Below, piece after piece: positions 7,592-15,592 of a DNA stretch of 64,000 nucleotides; position 1 is the first letter of the stretch, and every line of letters starts with the position of its first letter. Below the pieces are notes generated by a model, which was not told where the DNA came from, searched no databases, and saw only the letters and a program-made list of their open reading frames with translations. The stretch is from contig NZ_CP019724.1 in the NCBI RefSeq assembly GCF_002005225.1, positions 2,792,501-2,856,500 on the forward strand, given 5' to 3'. The position numbers and the translations under genes were made by a program. Source of the DNA: Streptomyces pactum (GTDB lineage Bacteria; Actinomycetota; Actinomycetes; Streptomycetales; Streptomycetaceae).

Positions 7592-8485
7592 ATGGCGTCC
7601 ACGGTCGCGTCCCGCGCACCCCACGGACCCCGCGAACCCCGGGCATCCCGCCGCGACCCCGCCTCCCGGCGCGACCGGCGCCGGCTGGCCGCCGACGCCG
7701 GGCTGCTGGTGGCCGCCGCCGCGTTCGTGCTGCCGCTGGCCTGGGTGGTGCTGTCCGCCCTGGACCCGCGCGCGAGCCTCAGGGTGAAGGTCCCCGACGG
7801 GCTGACGCTGGCGAACTTCGACGCGATCCTCACCCCGGAGATCACCTTCACCCCGCTGCTCAACAGCCTCGTCCTGTGCGGCGGCGCGACCCTGCTGACG
7901 GTGGTGTGCGCGGCGCTCGCGGCGTATCCGCTCTCCCGTTTCCGGTCGCGGCTGAACCGGCCGTTCCTGCTGACCATCCTGTTCGCGACCAGTCTGCCGA
8001 TCACCGCGATCATGGTGCCGGTCTACGCCCTCTTCGTGCGGGTGAACATGATCGACACCATGCAGGGGACGATCTTCTTCTTCGCCGCCTCCCAGCTCCC
8101 CTTCGCCATCTGGCTGATGAAGAACTTCATGGACGGCGTGCCCAGGGAACTGGAGGAGGCGGCCTGGACGGACGGCGCGTCGTCGTTCCAGTCACTGCTG
8201 CGGATCGTGCTGCCGCTGATGGGGCCGGGAGTGGCGGTCGTGACGGTGTTCTCGTTCGTGATGATGTGGGGGAACTTCTTCGTCCCCTTCATGCTGCTGC
8301 TCTCCCCGGACCAGATGCCCGCGTCGGTGAGCATCAACGACTTCTTCGGCAACCGGGGCATGGTGGCGTACGGGCAGCTCGCGGCGTTCTCGATCGTCTA
8401 CTCGACGCCGGTCATCCTGCTGTACGTGCTGATCTCCCGGCGGCTGGGCGGGGGGTTCGCGCTGGGCGGGGCGGTGAAGGGGTGA
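7592..8485 (+). CDS. Sugar ABC importer permease 2 (MalG type)
   Basis: A 297-residue permease with a basic N-terminal tail, six predicted helices and an EAA loop (LEEAAWTDGASSFQSLLRIV). It is the last gene of the importer operon. No ATP-binding gene follows. In Streptomyces such CUT1 systems commonly share the multitask ATPase MsiK encoded elsewhere, which is the probable energiser here. Confidence 0.9.
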   Translation: MASTVASRAPHGPREPRASRRDPASRRDRRRLAADAGLLVAAAAFVLPLAWVVLSALDPRASLRVKVPDGLTLANFDAILTPEITFTPLLNSLVLCGGATLLTVVCAALAAYPLSRFRSRLNRPFLLTILFATSLPITAIMVPVYALFVRVNMIDTMQGTIFFFAASQLPFAIWLMKNFMDGVPRELEEAAWTDGASSFQSLLRIVLPLMGPGVAVVTVFSFVMMWGNFFVPFMLLLSPDQMPASVSINDFFGNRGMVAYGQLAAFSIVYSTPVILLYVLISRRLGGGFALGGAVKG

Positions 8486-8617
8486 GCGGGGCGGTGTCCG
8501 CTTGCGCCCGCAATATGCCGGCTGAACGCCCGTCATACGCCCGTAGGTTCGTACAATCCGTATCGCTGGCTGAACAGCCCGTAGTCAGCGCCTCACCGGA
8601 CCCCTACGGTGTGGGCC

Positions 8618-9322
8618 GTGCGCCGACCCTCACCTCACCCGAACCAGTCGGGTCCCCCGTTCAACGCCCTCGCCGCCCGCCGGCTCCGTGCCGCCCTGAA
8701 CATGGGGCCCGAGCACGTCGCCCACGGCATGCGGGTCTCGTACGGGCTGCCGTACGTCACCCCGGATCTCGTCATCGCCTGGGAGCGGGGCGTCGCCTCG
8801 CCCCGGAACCCCGAGCTGACCGCGCTCGCGGGGGTGCTGTGGTGCTCGCCCGGTGATCTGATCGGCCGGCCGCAGACCCTGCGCGAGCACCGCGTCGCCC
8901 GTTCGCTGGCGCCGCAGGACGTGGCCCGTGCCGTCGGGATCGCGCTCCCGGCGTACCTGCGGATGGAGGAGAAGGACGGCTGGCGTGGCACGGACCGCCA
9001 GTCGGCCGCGCTCGCCGACGTGCTCGGTCTCACCCTGCCCGACTTCGTGACCGTCACGGGGCGCGAGGAGAAGCTCGCCGACCTGCTGACGAGCGCCGTG
9101 ACGACCCGCTGGCAGGGCTATGTGCGCCCGGTCGCCAAGGTGGCACCGCTGGACCGGCGGGTCCTGGAGAACGTGCTCCAGGTACTGCACCAGGACTACC
9201 AGGGGCACATGACCGCCACCCTGAGCTGGGGCGGCGGCAGCGGTGACTCCGACGTGGCCGGCCGCGACTTCCTCGACCGGATCGTGGAGCACTTCTGGGC
9301 GGCGGTCGACAGACACCCGTGA
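8618..9322 (+). CDS. XRE-like helix-turn-helix regulator
   Basis: A 234-residue cytosolic protein with two consecutive helix-turn-helix-like segments. The first, about residues 15-65, contains ALAARRLRAALNM and PDLVIAWERGVASP. The second, about 82-128, contains LREHRVARSLAPQDVARAVGIALPAYLRME. The C-terminal third is uncharacterised, with a DFLDRIVEHFW helix. A TACGGT box ends 7 nt before the GTG at 8618, suggesting a leaderless start; a GTG at 8609 would add three residues. It stands alone between the importer and pfkA, and its targets are unknown. Confidence 0.7.
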   Translation: MRRPSPHPNQSGPPFNALAARRLRAALNMGPEHVAHGMRVSYGLPYVTPDLVIAWERGVASPRNPELTALAGVLWCSPGDLIGRPQTLREHRVARSLAPQDVARAVGIALPAYLRMEEKDGWRGTDRQSAALADVLGLTLPDFVTVTGREEKLADLLTSAVTTRWQGYVRPVAKVAPLDRRVLENVLQVLHQDYQGHMTATLSWGGGSGDSDVAGRDFLDRIVEHFWAAVDRHP

Positions 9323-9338
9323 ACGGTGGGTCCGGCGG

Positions 9339-10364
9339 CTAGAAGACCGACTCCGCCTCGTCCATCCGGTCCTTCGGCACCGTCTTCAGCTCGGTCACGG
9401 CCTCCGCCAGCGGCACCATGACGACGTCCGTGCCGCGCAGCGCGGTCATCCGGCCGAAGTCGCCCCGGTGCGCGGCCTCCACCGCGTGCCACCCGAAGCG
9501 GGTGGCGAGCACCCGGTCGTACGCGGTCGGCACGCCGCCGCGCTGGACGTGGCCGAGGATGACCGGCTTGGCCTCCTTGCCGAGCCTGCGTTCCAGCTCG
9601 TAGGCCAGTGCCGTGCCGATGCCCTGGAAGCGCTCGTGGCCGAACTTGTCGATCGCGCCCTTGCCGTAGTCCATGGAGCCCTCGGCGGGGTGGGCGCCCT
9701 CGGCGACGCAGACGACGGCGAACTTCTTGCCGCGGGAGAAGCGCTCCTCGACCATCTTGACCAGGTCGGCGGGGTCGAAGGGGCGTTCGGGCAGGCAGAT
9801 GCCGTGGGCGCCGGCGGCCATGCCGGACTCCAGGGCGATCCAGCCGGCGTGCCGGCCCATGACCTCGACGACCATCACGCGCTGGTGGGACTCGGCGGTG
9901 GTCTTGAGGCGGTCCATCGCCTCCGTGGCCACGCCGACCGCCGTGTCGAAGCCGAAGGTGCGGTCGGTGGAGGAGATGTCGTTGTCGATGGTCTTCGGCA
10001 CGCCGACCACCGGGAGGCCGGCGTCCGACAGCATCCGGGCGGCCGTCAGCGTGCCCTCGCCGCCGATCGGGATGAGTGCGTCGATGCCGAAGTTCTGGAT
10101 CATGTCCGAGGCGTTCTCGCACGCCTCGCGGAGCCGGTCGCGCTCCAGCCGGGAGGAGCCGAGGATGGTGCCGCCGCGGGCCAGGATGCCGCTGACCGCG
10201 TTCAGGTCGAGGCCGCGGTAACGGCCGTCCAGCAGGCCCGCGTAGCCGTCCTCGAAGCCGATGACCTCGTCGCCGTAGTTGTCGACCGCTCGGTGCACGA
10301 CCGACCGGATCACTGCGTTCAGGCCGGGGCAGTCGCCGCCTGCGGTGAGAACTCCGATACGCAT
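9339..10364 (-). CDS. pfkA: ATP-dependent 6-phosphofructokinase
   Basis: A 341-residue phosphofructokinase that phosphorylates fructose 6-phosphate in glycolysis. The nucleotide site begins GGDCPGLNAVIR, and the catalytic loop is PKTIDNDI. Gly104 (GGEG) with Lys124 (PKTIDND) is the residue pair of the ATP-using actinobacterial group; pyrophosphate-dependent enzymes carry Asp at 104. The ATG at 10364 has AGGAGA upstream. It is divergent from pta-ackA. I believe this corresponds to one of the three pfkA paralogues of S. coelicolor. Confidence 0.93.
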   Translation of the reverse strand: MRIGVLTAGGDCPGLNAVIRSVVHRAVDNYGDEVIGFEDGYAGLLDGRYRGLDLNAVSGILARGGTILGSSRLERDRLREACENASDMIQNFGIDALIPIGGEGTLTAARMLSDAGLPVVGVPKTIDNDISSTDRTFGFDTAVGVATEAMDRLKTTAESHQRVMVVEVMGRHAGWIALESGMAAGAHGICLPERPFDPADLVKMVEERFSRGKKFAVVCVAEGAHPAEGSMDYGKGAIDKFGHERFQGIGTALAYELERRLGKEAKPVILGHVQRGGVPTAYDRVLATRFGWHAVEAAHRGDFGRMTALRGTDVVMVPLAEAVTELKTVPKDRMDEAESVF

Positions 10365-10460
10365 CGTGCTGTGTCTCCTGCTCACTGTTGATACCGGGGA
10401 GCCGGTCCAATTGTTTCACGGCCGACGCGTCGACGAGCACCGCCGAGCGCCGACAGCCGC

Positions 10461-10516
10461 CGACGGGCACCGACGGGCACCGACGGGCACCGACGGGCAC
10501 CGACGGGCACCGACGG
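10461..10516. repeat. Decamer tandem repeat between pfkA and pta
   Basis: The unit CGACGGGCAC is repeated five times in perfect register, followed by a partial sixth copy. It occupies the 287-bp pfkA/pta divergent spacer upstream of both genes. The pure repeat could change copy number by slippage and so alter promoter spacing; no function is evident. Confidence 0.85.
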
Positions 10517-10651
10517 TTCCGGCCGGGCACGGCCGGACGCTGACGGGCGCCTTATCCATCGCCGGAGGTATTGTCAAGAGGGTTCCGCTCACCCCGGTGG
10601 GCGATTTTGTGTGCACGGGACAGCCGCCACCAGACGAAACGGAGAGCACGC

Positions 10652-12745
10652 GTGACGCGCAGCGTGTACGTGACCGGTATCGACCGCGGCGACGGCCGCC
10701 AGGTCGTCGAACTGGGGGTCATGGAGCTCCTGACCCGGCAGGTCGACCGGGTCGGCGTCTTCCGTCCCCTGGTCCACGACGGGCCCGACCGGCTCTTCGA
10801 GCTGCTGCGCGCCCGCTACCGGCTCGCGCAGGACCCGGCGACCGTCTACGGCATGGACTACCAGGAGGCGTCCGCGCTCCAGGCCGAACAGGGCACGGAC
10901 GAGCTGGTGTCCGCGCTGGTCGACCGGTTCCACCTGGTGGCCCGGGACTACGACGTCGTCCTCGTCCTCGGCACCGACTTCGCCGACACCCAGTTCCCTG
11001 ACGAACTGGCGCTGAACGCGCGGCTCGCCAACGAGTTCGGCGCCTCGGTCGTCCCGGTCGTGGGCGGCCGCAAGCAGACCGCGGAGTCCGTGCTCGCCGA
11101 GACCGTCAACGCCTTCCGCGCCTACGACGGGCTGGGCTGCGACGTCCTGGCCATGGTGACCAACCGGGTCGCCCGCGAGGACCGGGACATGATCGCCGAG
11201 CGGCTCGCGAACCGGCTGCCGGTGCCGTGCTGGGTGGTGCCGGACGAGCCCGCGCTGTCGGCGCCGACCGTCTCGCAGATCGCGCACGCCCTCGGGGCCG
11301 GGGTGGTGCTCGGCGACGACTCGGGGCTCGCCCGCGACGCGCTGGACTTCGTCTTCGGCGGGGCCATGCTGCCCAACCTGCTGAGCGCCCTGACGCCGGG
11401 CTGCCTGGTCATCACCCCCGGCGACCGCGCCGACCTGGTGATCGGCACGCTCGCCGCGCACAGCGCCGGCACCCCGCCGATAGCCGGCGTCCTGCTGACC
11501 CTGGACGAGGTGCCCGGCGAGGGCATCCTCACCCTCGCCGACCGCCTCGCCCCCGGTACGCCGGTGCTCTCGGTGACCGGCAACAGCTTCCCCACCGCCG
11601 AGCAGCTCTTCTCCCTGGAGGGCAAGCTCAACGCGGCCACCCCGCGCAAGGCGGAGACCGCCCTCGGCCTCTTCGAGCGGTACGTCGACACCGCCGACCT
11701 CAACAAGCGGGTCTCCGCCCCGAGCAGCGACCGCGTCACGCCGATGATGTTCGAGCACAAGCTGCTGGAGCAGGCCCGTTCCGACCTGCGCAGGGTCGTC
11801 CTGCCGGAGGGCACCGAGGAGCGGGTGCTGCACGCGGCGGAGGTGCTGCTGCGCCGGGGCGTGTGCGAGCTGACGCTGCTCGGCCCCGTCGAGCAGATCC
11901 GCAAGAAGGCCGCCGACCTGGGGATCGACCTGGAGGGCGCGCAGTTGACCGACCCGGCGGTCTCCGAGCTGCGCGACTGTTTCGCGGAGAAGTACGCCGC
12001 CCTGCGCGCCCACAAGGGCGTCACGGTGGAGCTGGCGTACGACGTCGTCTCCGACGTCAACTACTTCGGCACGCTGATGGTGCAGGAGGGGCTGGCCGAC
12101 GGCATGGTGTCGGGGTCGGTGCACTCCACGGCGGCGACCATCCGGCCGGCCTTCGAGATCATCAAGACCAGGCCGGAGGCGTCGATCGTCTCGTCCGTCT
12201 TCTTCATGTGCCTGGCCGACAAGGTCCTGGTCTACGGCGACTGCGCGGTCAACCCGGACCCGAACGCGGAGCAGCTCGCCGACATCGCGACCCAGTCGGC
12301 GTCCACGGCGGCGCGGTTCGGGGTGGACCCGCGGATCGCGATGCTGTCGTACTCGACGGGCACCTCCGGTTCCGGCGCGGACGTCGACAAGGTGCGCGAG
12401 GCGACGGAGCTGGTCCGCTCGCGCCGCCCGGACCTCAGGGTCGAGGGGCCGATCCAGTACGACGCCGCCGTCGAGCCGTCGGTGGCCGCGACCAAGCTGC
12501 CCGGCTCCGAGGTCGCCGGGCAGGCCAGCGTGCTGATCTTCCCCGACCTGAACACCGGCAACAACACGTACAAGGCCGTGCAGCGCTCGGCCGGCGCCAT
12601 CGCCGTGGGGCCGGTGCTCCAGGGGCTGCGCAAGCCGGTCAACGACCTGTCCCGGGGCGCGCTCGTCCAGGACATCGTCAACACCGTCGCCATCACGGCG
12701 ATCCAGGCCCAGCAGTCCCCCAGCGAGAAGGCGTCCGACCAGTGA
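10652..12745 (+). CDS. pta: Phosphate acetyltransferase (long form)
   Basis: A 697-residue enzyme converting acetyl-CoA and phosphate to acetyl phosphate and CoA. The N-terminal about 200 residues form a P-loop-like regulatory domain, followed by a DRTGG-type domain. The C-terminal about 330 residues are the catalytic PTA domain (RVVLPEGTEERVL, DGMVSGSVHSTAATIRPAF, SYSTGTSGSGADVDKVREAT). The GTG at 10652 is preceded by GGAGAG. The stop overlaps the ackA start by 4 nt. The start region is about 290 bp from pfkA on the other strand. Confidence 0.93.
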   Translation: MTRSVYVTGIDRGDGRQVVELGVMELLTRQVDRVGVFRPLVHDGPDRLFELLRARYRLAQDPATVYGMDYQEASALQAEQGTDELVSALVDRFHLVARDYDVVLVLGTDFADTQFPDELALNARLANEFGASVVPVVGGRKQTAESVLAETVNAFRAYDGLGCDVLAMVTNRVAREDRDMIAERLANRLPVPCWVVPDEPALSAPTVSQIAHALGAGVVLGDDSGLARDALDFVFGGAMLPNLLSALTPGCLVITPGDRADLVIGTLAAHSAGTPPIAGVLLTLDEVPGEGILTLADRLAPGTPVLSVTGNSFPTAEQLFSLEGKLNAATPRKAETALGLFERYVDTADLNKRVSAPSSDRVTPMMFEHKLLEQARSDLRRVVLPEGTEERVLHAAEVLLRRGVCELTLLGPVEQIRKKAADLGIDLEGAQLTDPAVSELRDCFAEKYAALRAHKGVTVELAYDVVSDVNYFGTLMVQEGLADGMVSGSVHSTAATIRPAFEIIKTRPEASIVSSVFFMCLADKVLVYGDCAVNPDPNAEQLADIATQSASTAARFGVDPRIAMLSYSTGTSGSGADVDKVREATELVRSRRPDLRVEGPIQYDAAVEPSVAATKLPGSEVAGQASVLIFPDLNTGNNTYKAVQRSAGAIAVGPVLQGLRKPVNDLSRGALVQDIVNTVAITAIQAQQSPSEKASDQ

Positions 12746-13947
12746 GCCGCACACGAGTCCTCGTCCTCAACTCCGGCTCCTCGTCGGTGAAGTACCAGCT
12801 CCTCGACATGCGCGGCAGCGACCGGCTGGCGATGGGCCTGGTCGAACGGATCGGTGAGGAGACCTCACGGCTCAGGCACACCCCGACGGGCGGCCTCAGC
12901 CGTGAGTGGAGCGGGTCCGTTCCCGACCACGACGCCGCGCTGAAGGCGGTGGCGGCGGAGCTGGCCAAGGACGGCCTCGGCCTGGACTCGCCCGAGCTGG
13001 CCGCGATCGGACACCGGGTGGTGCACGGCGGGAAGCACTTCACCGAGCCGACCGTCGTCGACGACGCGGTGCTCGCCGAGATCGAGCGCCTCATACCGGT
13101 CGCCCCGCTGCACAACCCGGCCAACCTCACCGGCATCCGCACCGCGCAGGCGCTGCGTCCGGACCTGCCGCAGGTGGCCGTCTTCGACACCGCCTTCCAC
13201 ACGACGATGCCGGAGTCCGCGGCCCGCTACGCGATCGACGTCGAGACCGCCGACGCGCACCGCGTCCGGCGCTACGGCTTCCACGGCACCTCGCACGCCT
13301 ACGTCTCGCGGGAGACCGCGAGGCTGCTGGGCCGGGCGCCCGAGGACGTGAACGTCATCGTGCTGCACCTGGGCAACGGGGCGTCCGCCTCGGCGGTGCG
13401 GGGCGGGCGCTGTGTGGACACCTCCATGGGGCTGACGCCTTTGGAGGGGCTCGTGATGGGTACGCGCTCGGGTGACATGGATCCGGCCGTCATCTTCCAT
13501 TTGATGCGTGTTGGTGGAATGTCCGCCGACGAGATCGACACTCTCCTCAACAAGAGGAGCGGTCTGATCGGACTCTGCGGCGACAACGACATGCGGGAGA
13601 TCCGCCGCCGTGTCGACGCCGGCGACGAGCGGGCGCGGCTGGCCTTCGACATCTACATTCACCGGCTGAAGAAGTACATCGGTGCCTATTACGCCGTTCT
13701 CGGACGGGTGGACGCGGTGGCCTTCACGGCCGGGGTCGGCGAGAACGCGGCGCCGGTGCGGGAGGCCGCCGTGGCGGGCCTGGAGGGGCTCGGCCTGGTG
13801 GTCGACGCCGGGCTGAACGCCGTACGCGCGGACCGGGCGCGGCTGATCTCGCCCGCGGACGCGCGGGTGGCGGTGGCCGTGGTGCCGACCGACGAGGAAA
13901 TGGAGATCGCGACACAGACCTACGCTCTGGTCGAAAAGGAAAGGTGA
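12742..13947 (+). CDS. ackA: Acetate kinase
   Basis: A 401-residue ASKHA-fold kinase that interconverts acetyl phosphate and ADP with acetate and ATP. Typical motifs are VLVLNSGSSSVKYQL at the N-terminus, HRVVHGG, RRYGFHGTSHAYVS, VLHLGNGASASA, DTSMGLTPLEGLVMGTRSGD and FTAGVGENA. It is translationally coupled to pta (GTGA overlap), giving the standard overflow pathway that makes ATP from acetyl-CoA. Confidence 0.96.
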   Translation: MSRTRVLVLNSGSSSVKYQLLDMRGSDRLAMGLVERIGEETSRLRHTPTGGLSREWSGSVPDHDAALKAVAAELAKDGLGLDSPELAAIGHRVVHGGKHFTEPTVVDDAVLAEIERLIPVAPLHNPANLTGIRTAQALRPDLPQVAVFDTAFHTTMPESAARYAIDVETADAHRVRRYGFHGTSHAYVSRETARLLGRAPEDVNVIVLHLGNGASASAVRGGRCVDTSMGLTPLEGLVMGTRSGDMDPAVIFHLMRVGGMSADEIDTLLNKRSGLIGLCGDNDMREIRRRVDAGDERARLAFDIYIHRLKKYIGAYYAVLGRVDAVAFTAGVGENAAPVREAAVAGLEGLGLVVDAGLNAVRADRARLISPADARVAVAVVPTDEEMEIATQTYALVEKER

Positions 13948-14015
13948 GGGCACCCGAGGACGGCTGAGTAATTCTCTTGTGAGCACCGAGGCGCCCATTT
14001 GTATCTTCCGCCAGA

Positions 14016-14049
14016 CGGAATATTCCGCAGCGAAACAAACCGATAGGAT
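14016..14049 (+). promoter_or_regulatory. pyk promoter region with a 12-bp palindrome
   Basis: CGGAATATTCCG (14016-14027) is a perfect palindrome. TAGGAT at 14044-14049 is a good -10 box ending 6 nt before the pyk ATG, so the transcript may be leaderless. No clear -35 hexamer is present; the palindrome occupies that position and may be an activator or repressor site. Confidence 0.5.
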
Positions 14050-14055
14050 CGCCCC

Positions 14056-15486
14056 ATGCGCCGTTCGAAAATCGTCTGTACTCTCGGCCCCGCCGTCGAC
14101 TCCCACGAGCAGCTCGTAGCGCTGATCGAGGCCGGCATGAACGTGGCCCGCTTCAACTTCAGCCACGGCACCCACGCGGAGCACCAGGGGCGTTACGACC
14201 GTGTCCGGGCCGCCGCCAAGGAGACCGGCAGGGCCATCGGTGTCCTGGCCGACCTGCAGGGCCCGAAGATCCGCCTGGAGACCTTCGCCGAGGGTCCCGT
14301 CGAGCTGGTGCGCGGTGACGAGTTCACCATCACCACCGAGGACGTGCCGGGCGACCGGACGATCTGCGGCACGACGTACAAGGGCCTGCCCGGCGACGTG
14401 ACCAAGGGCGACCAGGTACTCATCAACGACGGCAACGTCGAGCTGAAGGTCACCGAGGTCGAGGGCCCCCGGGTGCGGACGATCGTCATCGAGGGCGGCG
14501 TCATCTCCGACCACAAGGGCATCAACCTGCCCGGCGCGGCCGTGAACGTCCCCGCCCTGTCGGAGAAGGACGTCGAGGACCTCCGGTTCGCGCTGCGGAT
14601 GGGCTGCGACCTGGTGGCGCTCTCCTTCGTCCGGGACGCCAAGGACGTCGCCGACGTCCACCGCGTGATGGACGAGGAGGGCCGCCGCGTCCCCGTCATC
14701 GCCAAGGTGGAGAAGCCGCAGGCGGTGGAGAACATGGAGGGCGTCGTCGCGGCCTTCGACGCCGTCATGGTCGCCCGTGGCGACCTGGCCGTCGAGTACC
14801 CGCTCGAGAAGGTCCCCATGGTGCAGAAGCGCCTGATCGAGCTGTGCCGGCGCAACGCCAAGCCGGTGATCGTGGCGACCCAGATGATGGAGTCGATGAT
14901 CACCAACTCGCGCCCGACCCGCGCCGAGGCCTCCGACGTGGCCAACGCGATCCTGGACGGCGCGGACGCGGTCATGCTGTCGGCGGAGTCGTCGGTGGGC
15001 GCGTACCCGATCGAGACGGTCAAGACGATGTCGAAGATCGTCACCGCCGCCGAGCAGGAGCTGCTGTCCAAGGGCCTGCAGCCGCTGGTGCCGGGCAAGA
15101 AGCCGCGCACGCAGGGCGGTTCGGTGGCCCGTGCCGCGGCCGAGATCGCCGACTTCCTCGGCGGCAAGGGCCTGGTGGCCTTCACCCAGTCCGGTGACAC
15201 GGCGCGCCGGCTGTCCCGCTACCGCGCGGCCCAGCCGATCCTCGCCTTCACCACGGACGAGTCGACCCGCAACCAGCTCGCGCTGAGCTGGGGCGTGGAG
15301 CCGCACGTGGTTCCGTTCGTGAACAGCACCGACGAGATGGTCGACCTGGTGGACCAGGAGACGATGCGCCTCGGCCGGTTCAACGACGGCGACATCGTCG
15401 TGATCACCGCCGGCTCGCCCCCCGGCGTGCCCGGCACCACCAACATGGTCCGCGTGCACCACCTGGGCGAGACCCGCCGCGCCTGA
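14056..15486 (+). CDS. pyk: Pyruvate kinase
   Basis: A 476-residue enzyme converting phosphoenolpyruvate and ADP to pyruvate and ATP. It begins MRRSKIVCTLGPA, has the substrate loop NVARFNFSHG, the catalytic region IAKVEKPQAVENM with MVARGDLAVE, and PVIVATQMMESM. The usual C-terminal regulatory domain ends the protein. It lies 108 bp after ackA in the same direction. Streptomycetes carry two pyruvate kinases; I cannot tell which allosteric class this is from sequence alone. Confidence 0.96.
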   Translation: MRRSKIVCTLGPAVDSHEQLVALIEAGMNVARFNFSHGTHAEHQGRYDRVRAAAKETGRAIGVLADLQGPKIRLETFAEGPVELVRGDEFTITTEDVPGDRTICGTTYKGLPGDVTKGDQVLINDGNVELKVTEVEGPRVRTIVIEGGVISDHKGINLPGAAVNVPALSEKDVEDLRFALRMGCDLVALSFVRDAKDVADVHRVMDEEGRRVPVIAKVEKPQAVENMEGVVAAFDAVMVARGDLAVEYPLEKVPMVQKRLIELCRRNAKPVIVATQMMESMITNSRPTRAEASDVANAILDGADAVMLSAESSVGAYPIETVKTMSKIVTAAEQELLSKGLQPLVPGKKPRTQGGSVARAAAEIADFLGGKGLVAFTQSGDTARRLSRYRAAQPILAFTTDESTRNQLALSWGVEPHVVPFVNSTDEMVDLVDQETMRLGRFNDGDIVVITAGSPPGVPGTTNMVRVHHLGETRRA

Positions 15487-15516
15487 CGGCCCCCCGTACT
15501 CGGCTCCGGTACGGCA

Positions 15517-15552
15517 CTGAGGGCGCCCCCCGCGCACAGGGGGCGCCCTCAG
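15517..15552. terminator. Bidirectional 14-bp hairpin terminator
   Basis: Arms CTGAGGGCGCCCCC and GGGGGCGCCCTCAG pair perfectly around an 8-nt loop. It lies between the stop of pyk and the stop of the convergent acidic-protein gene, and can terminate both. Confidence 0.85.
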
Positions 15553-15592
15553 CGGCGTCGCGGCTCCCGAACGGGCTTGCGGGCCCGCCCGG

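Noticed and set aside
10461..10649. Minus-strand ORF over the decamer repeat (10416-10649)
   Set aside because: The frame is open only because the 10-bp repeat gives Arg/Cys/Pro/Ser/Val cycles; no gene features.
11227..12741. 5' extension of the ackA frame within pta
   Set aside because: The frame is open upstream but the acetate kinase N-terminus begins at the GTG at 12742, which overlaps the pta stop as a coupled start.
10589..12754. 721-codon minus-strand ORF opposite pta
   Set aside because: Antisense shadow of pta; composition is His/Arg/Gly-rich without domain patterns.
12865..15537. 890-codon minus-strand ORF opposite ackA and pyk
   Set aside because: It spans two recognised genes and their spacer in antisense; no domain, no start signal.
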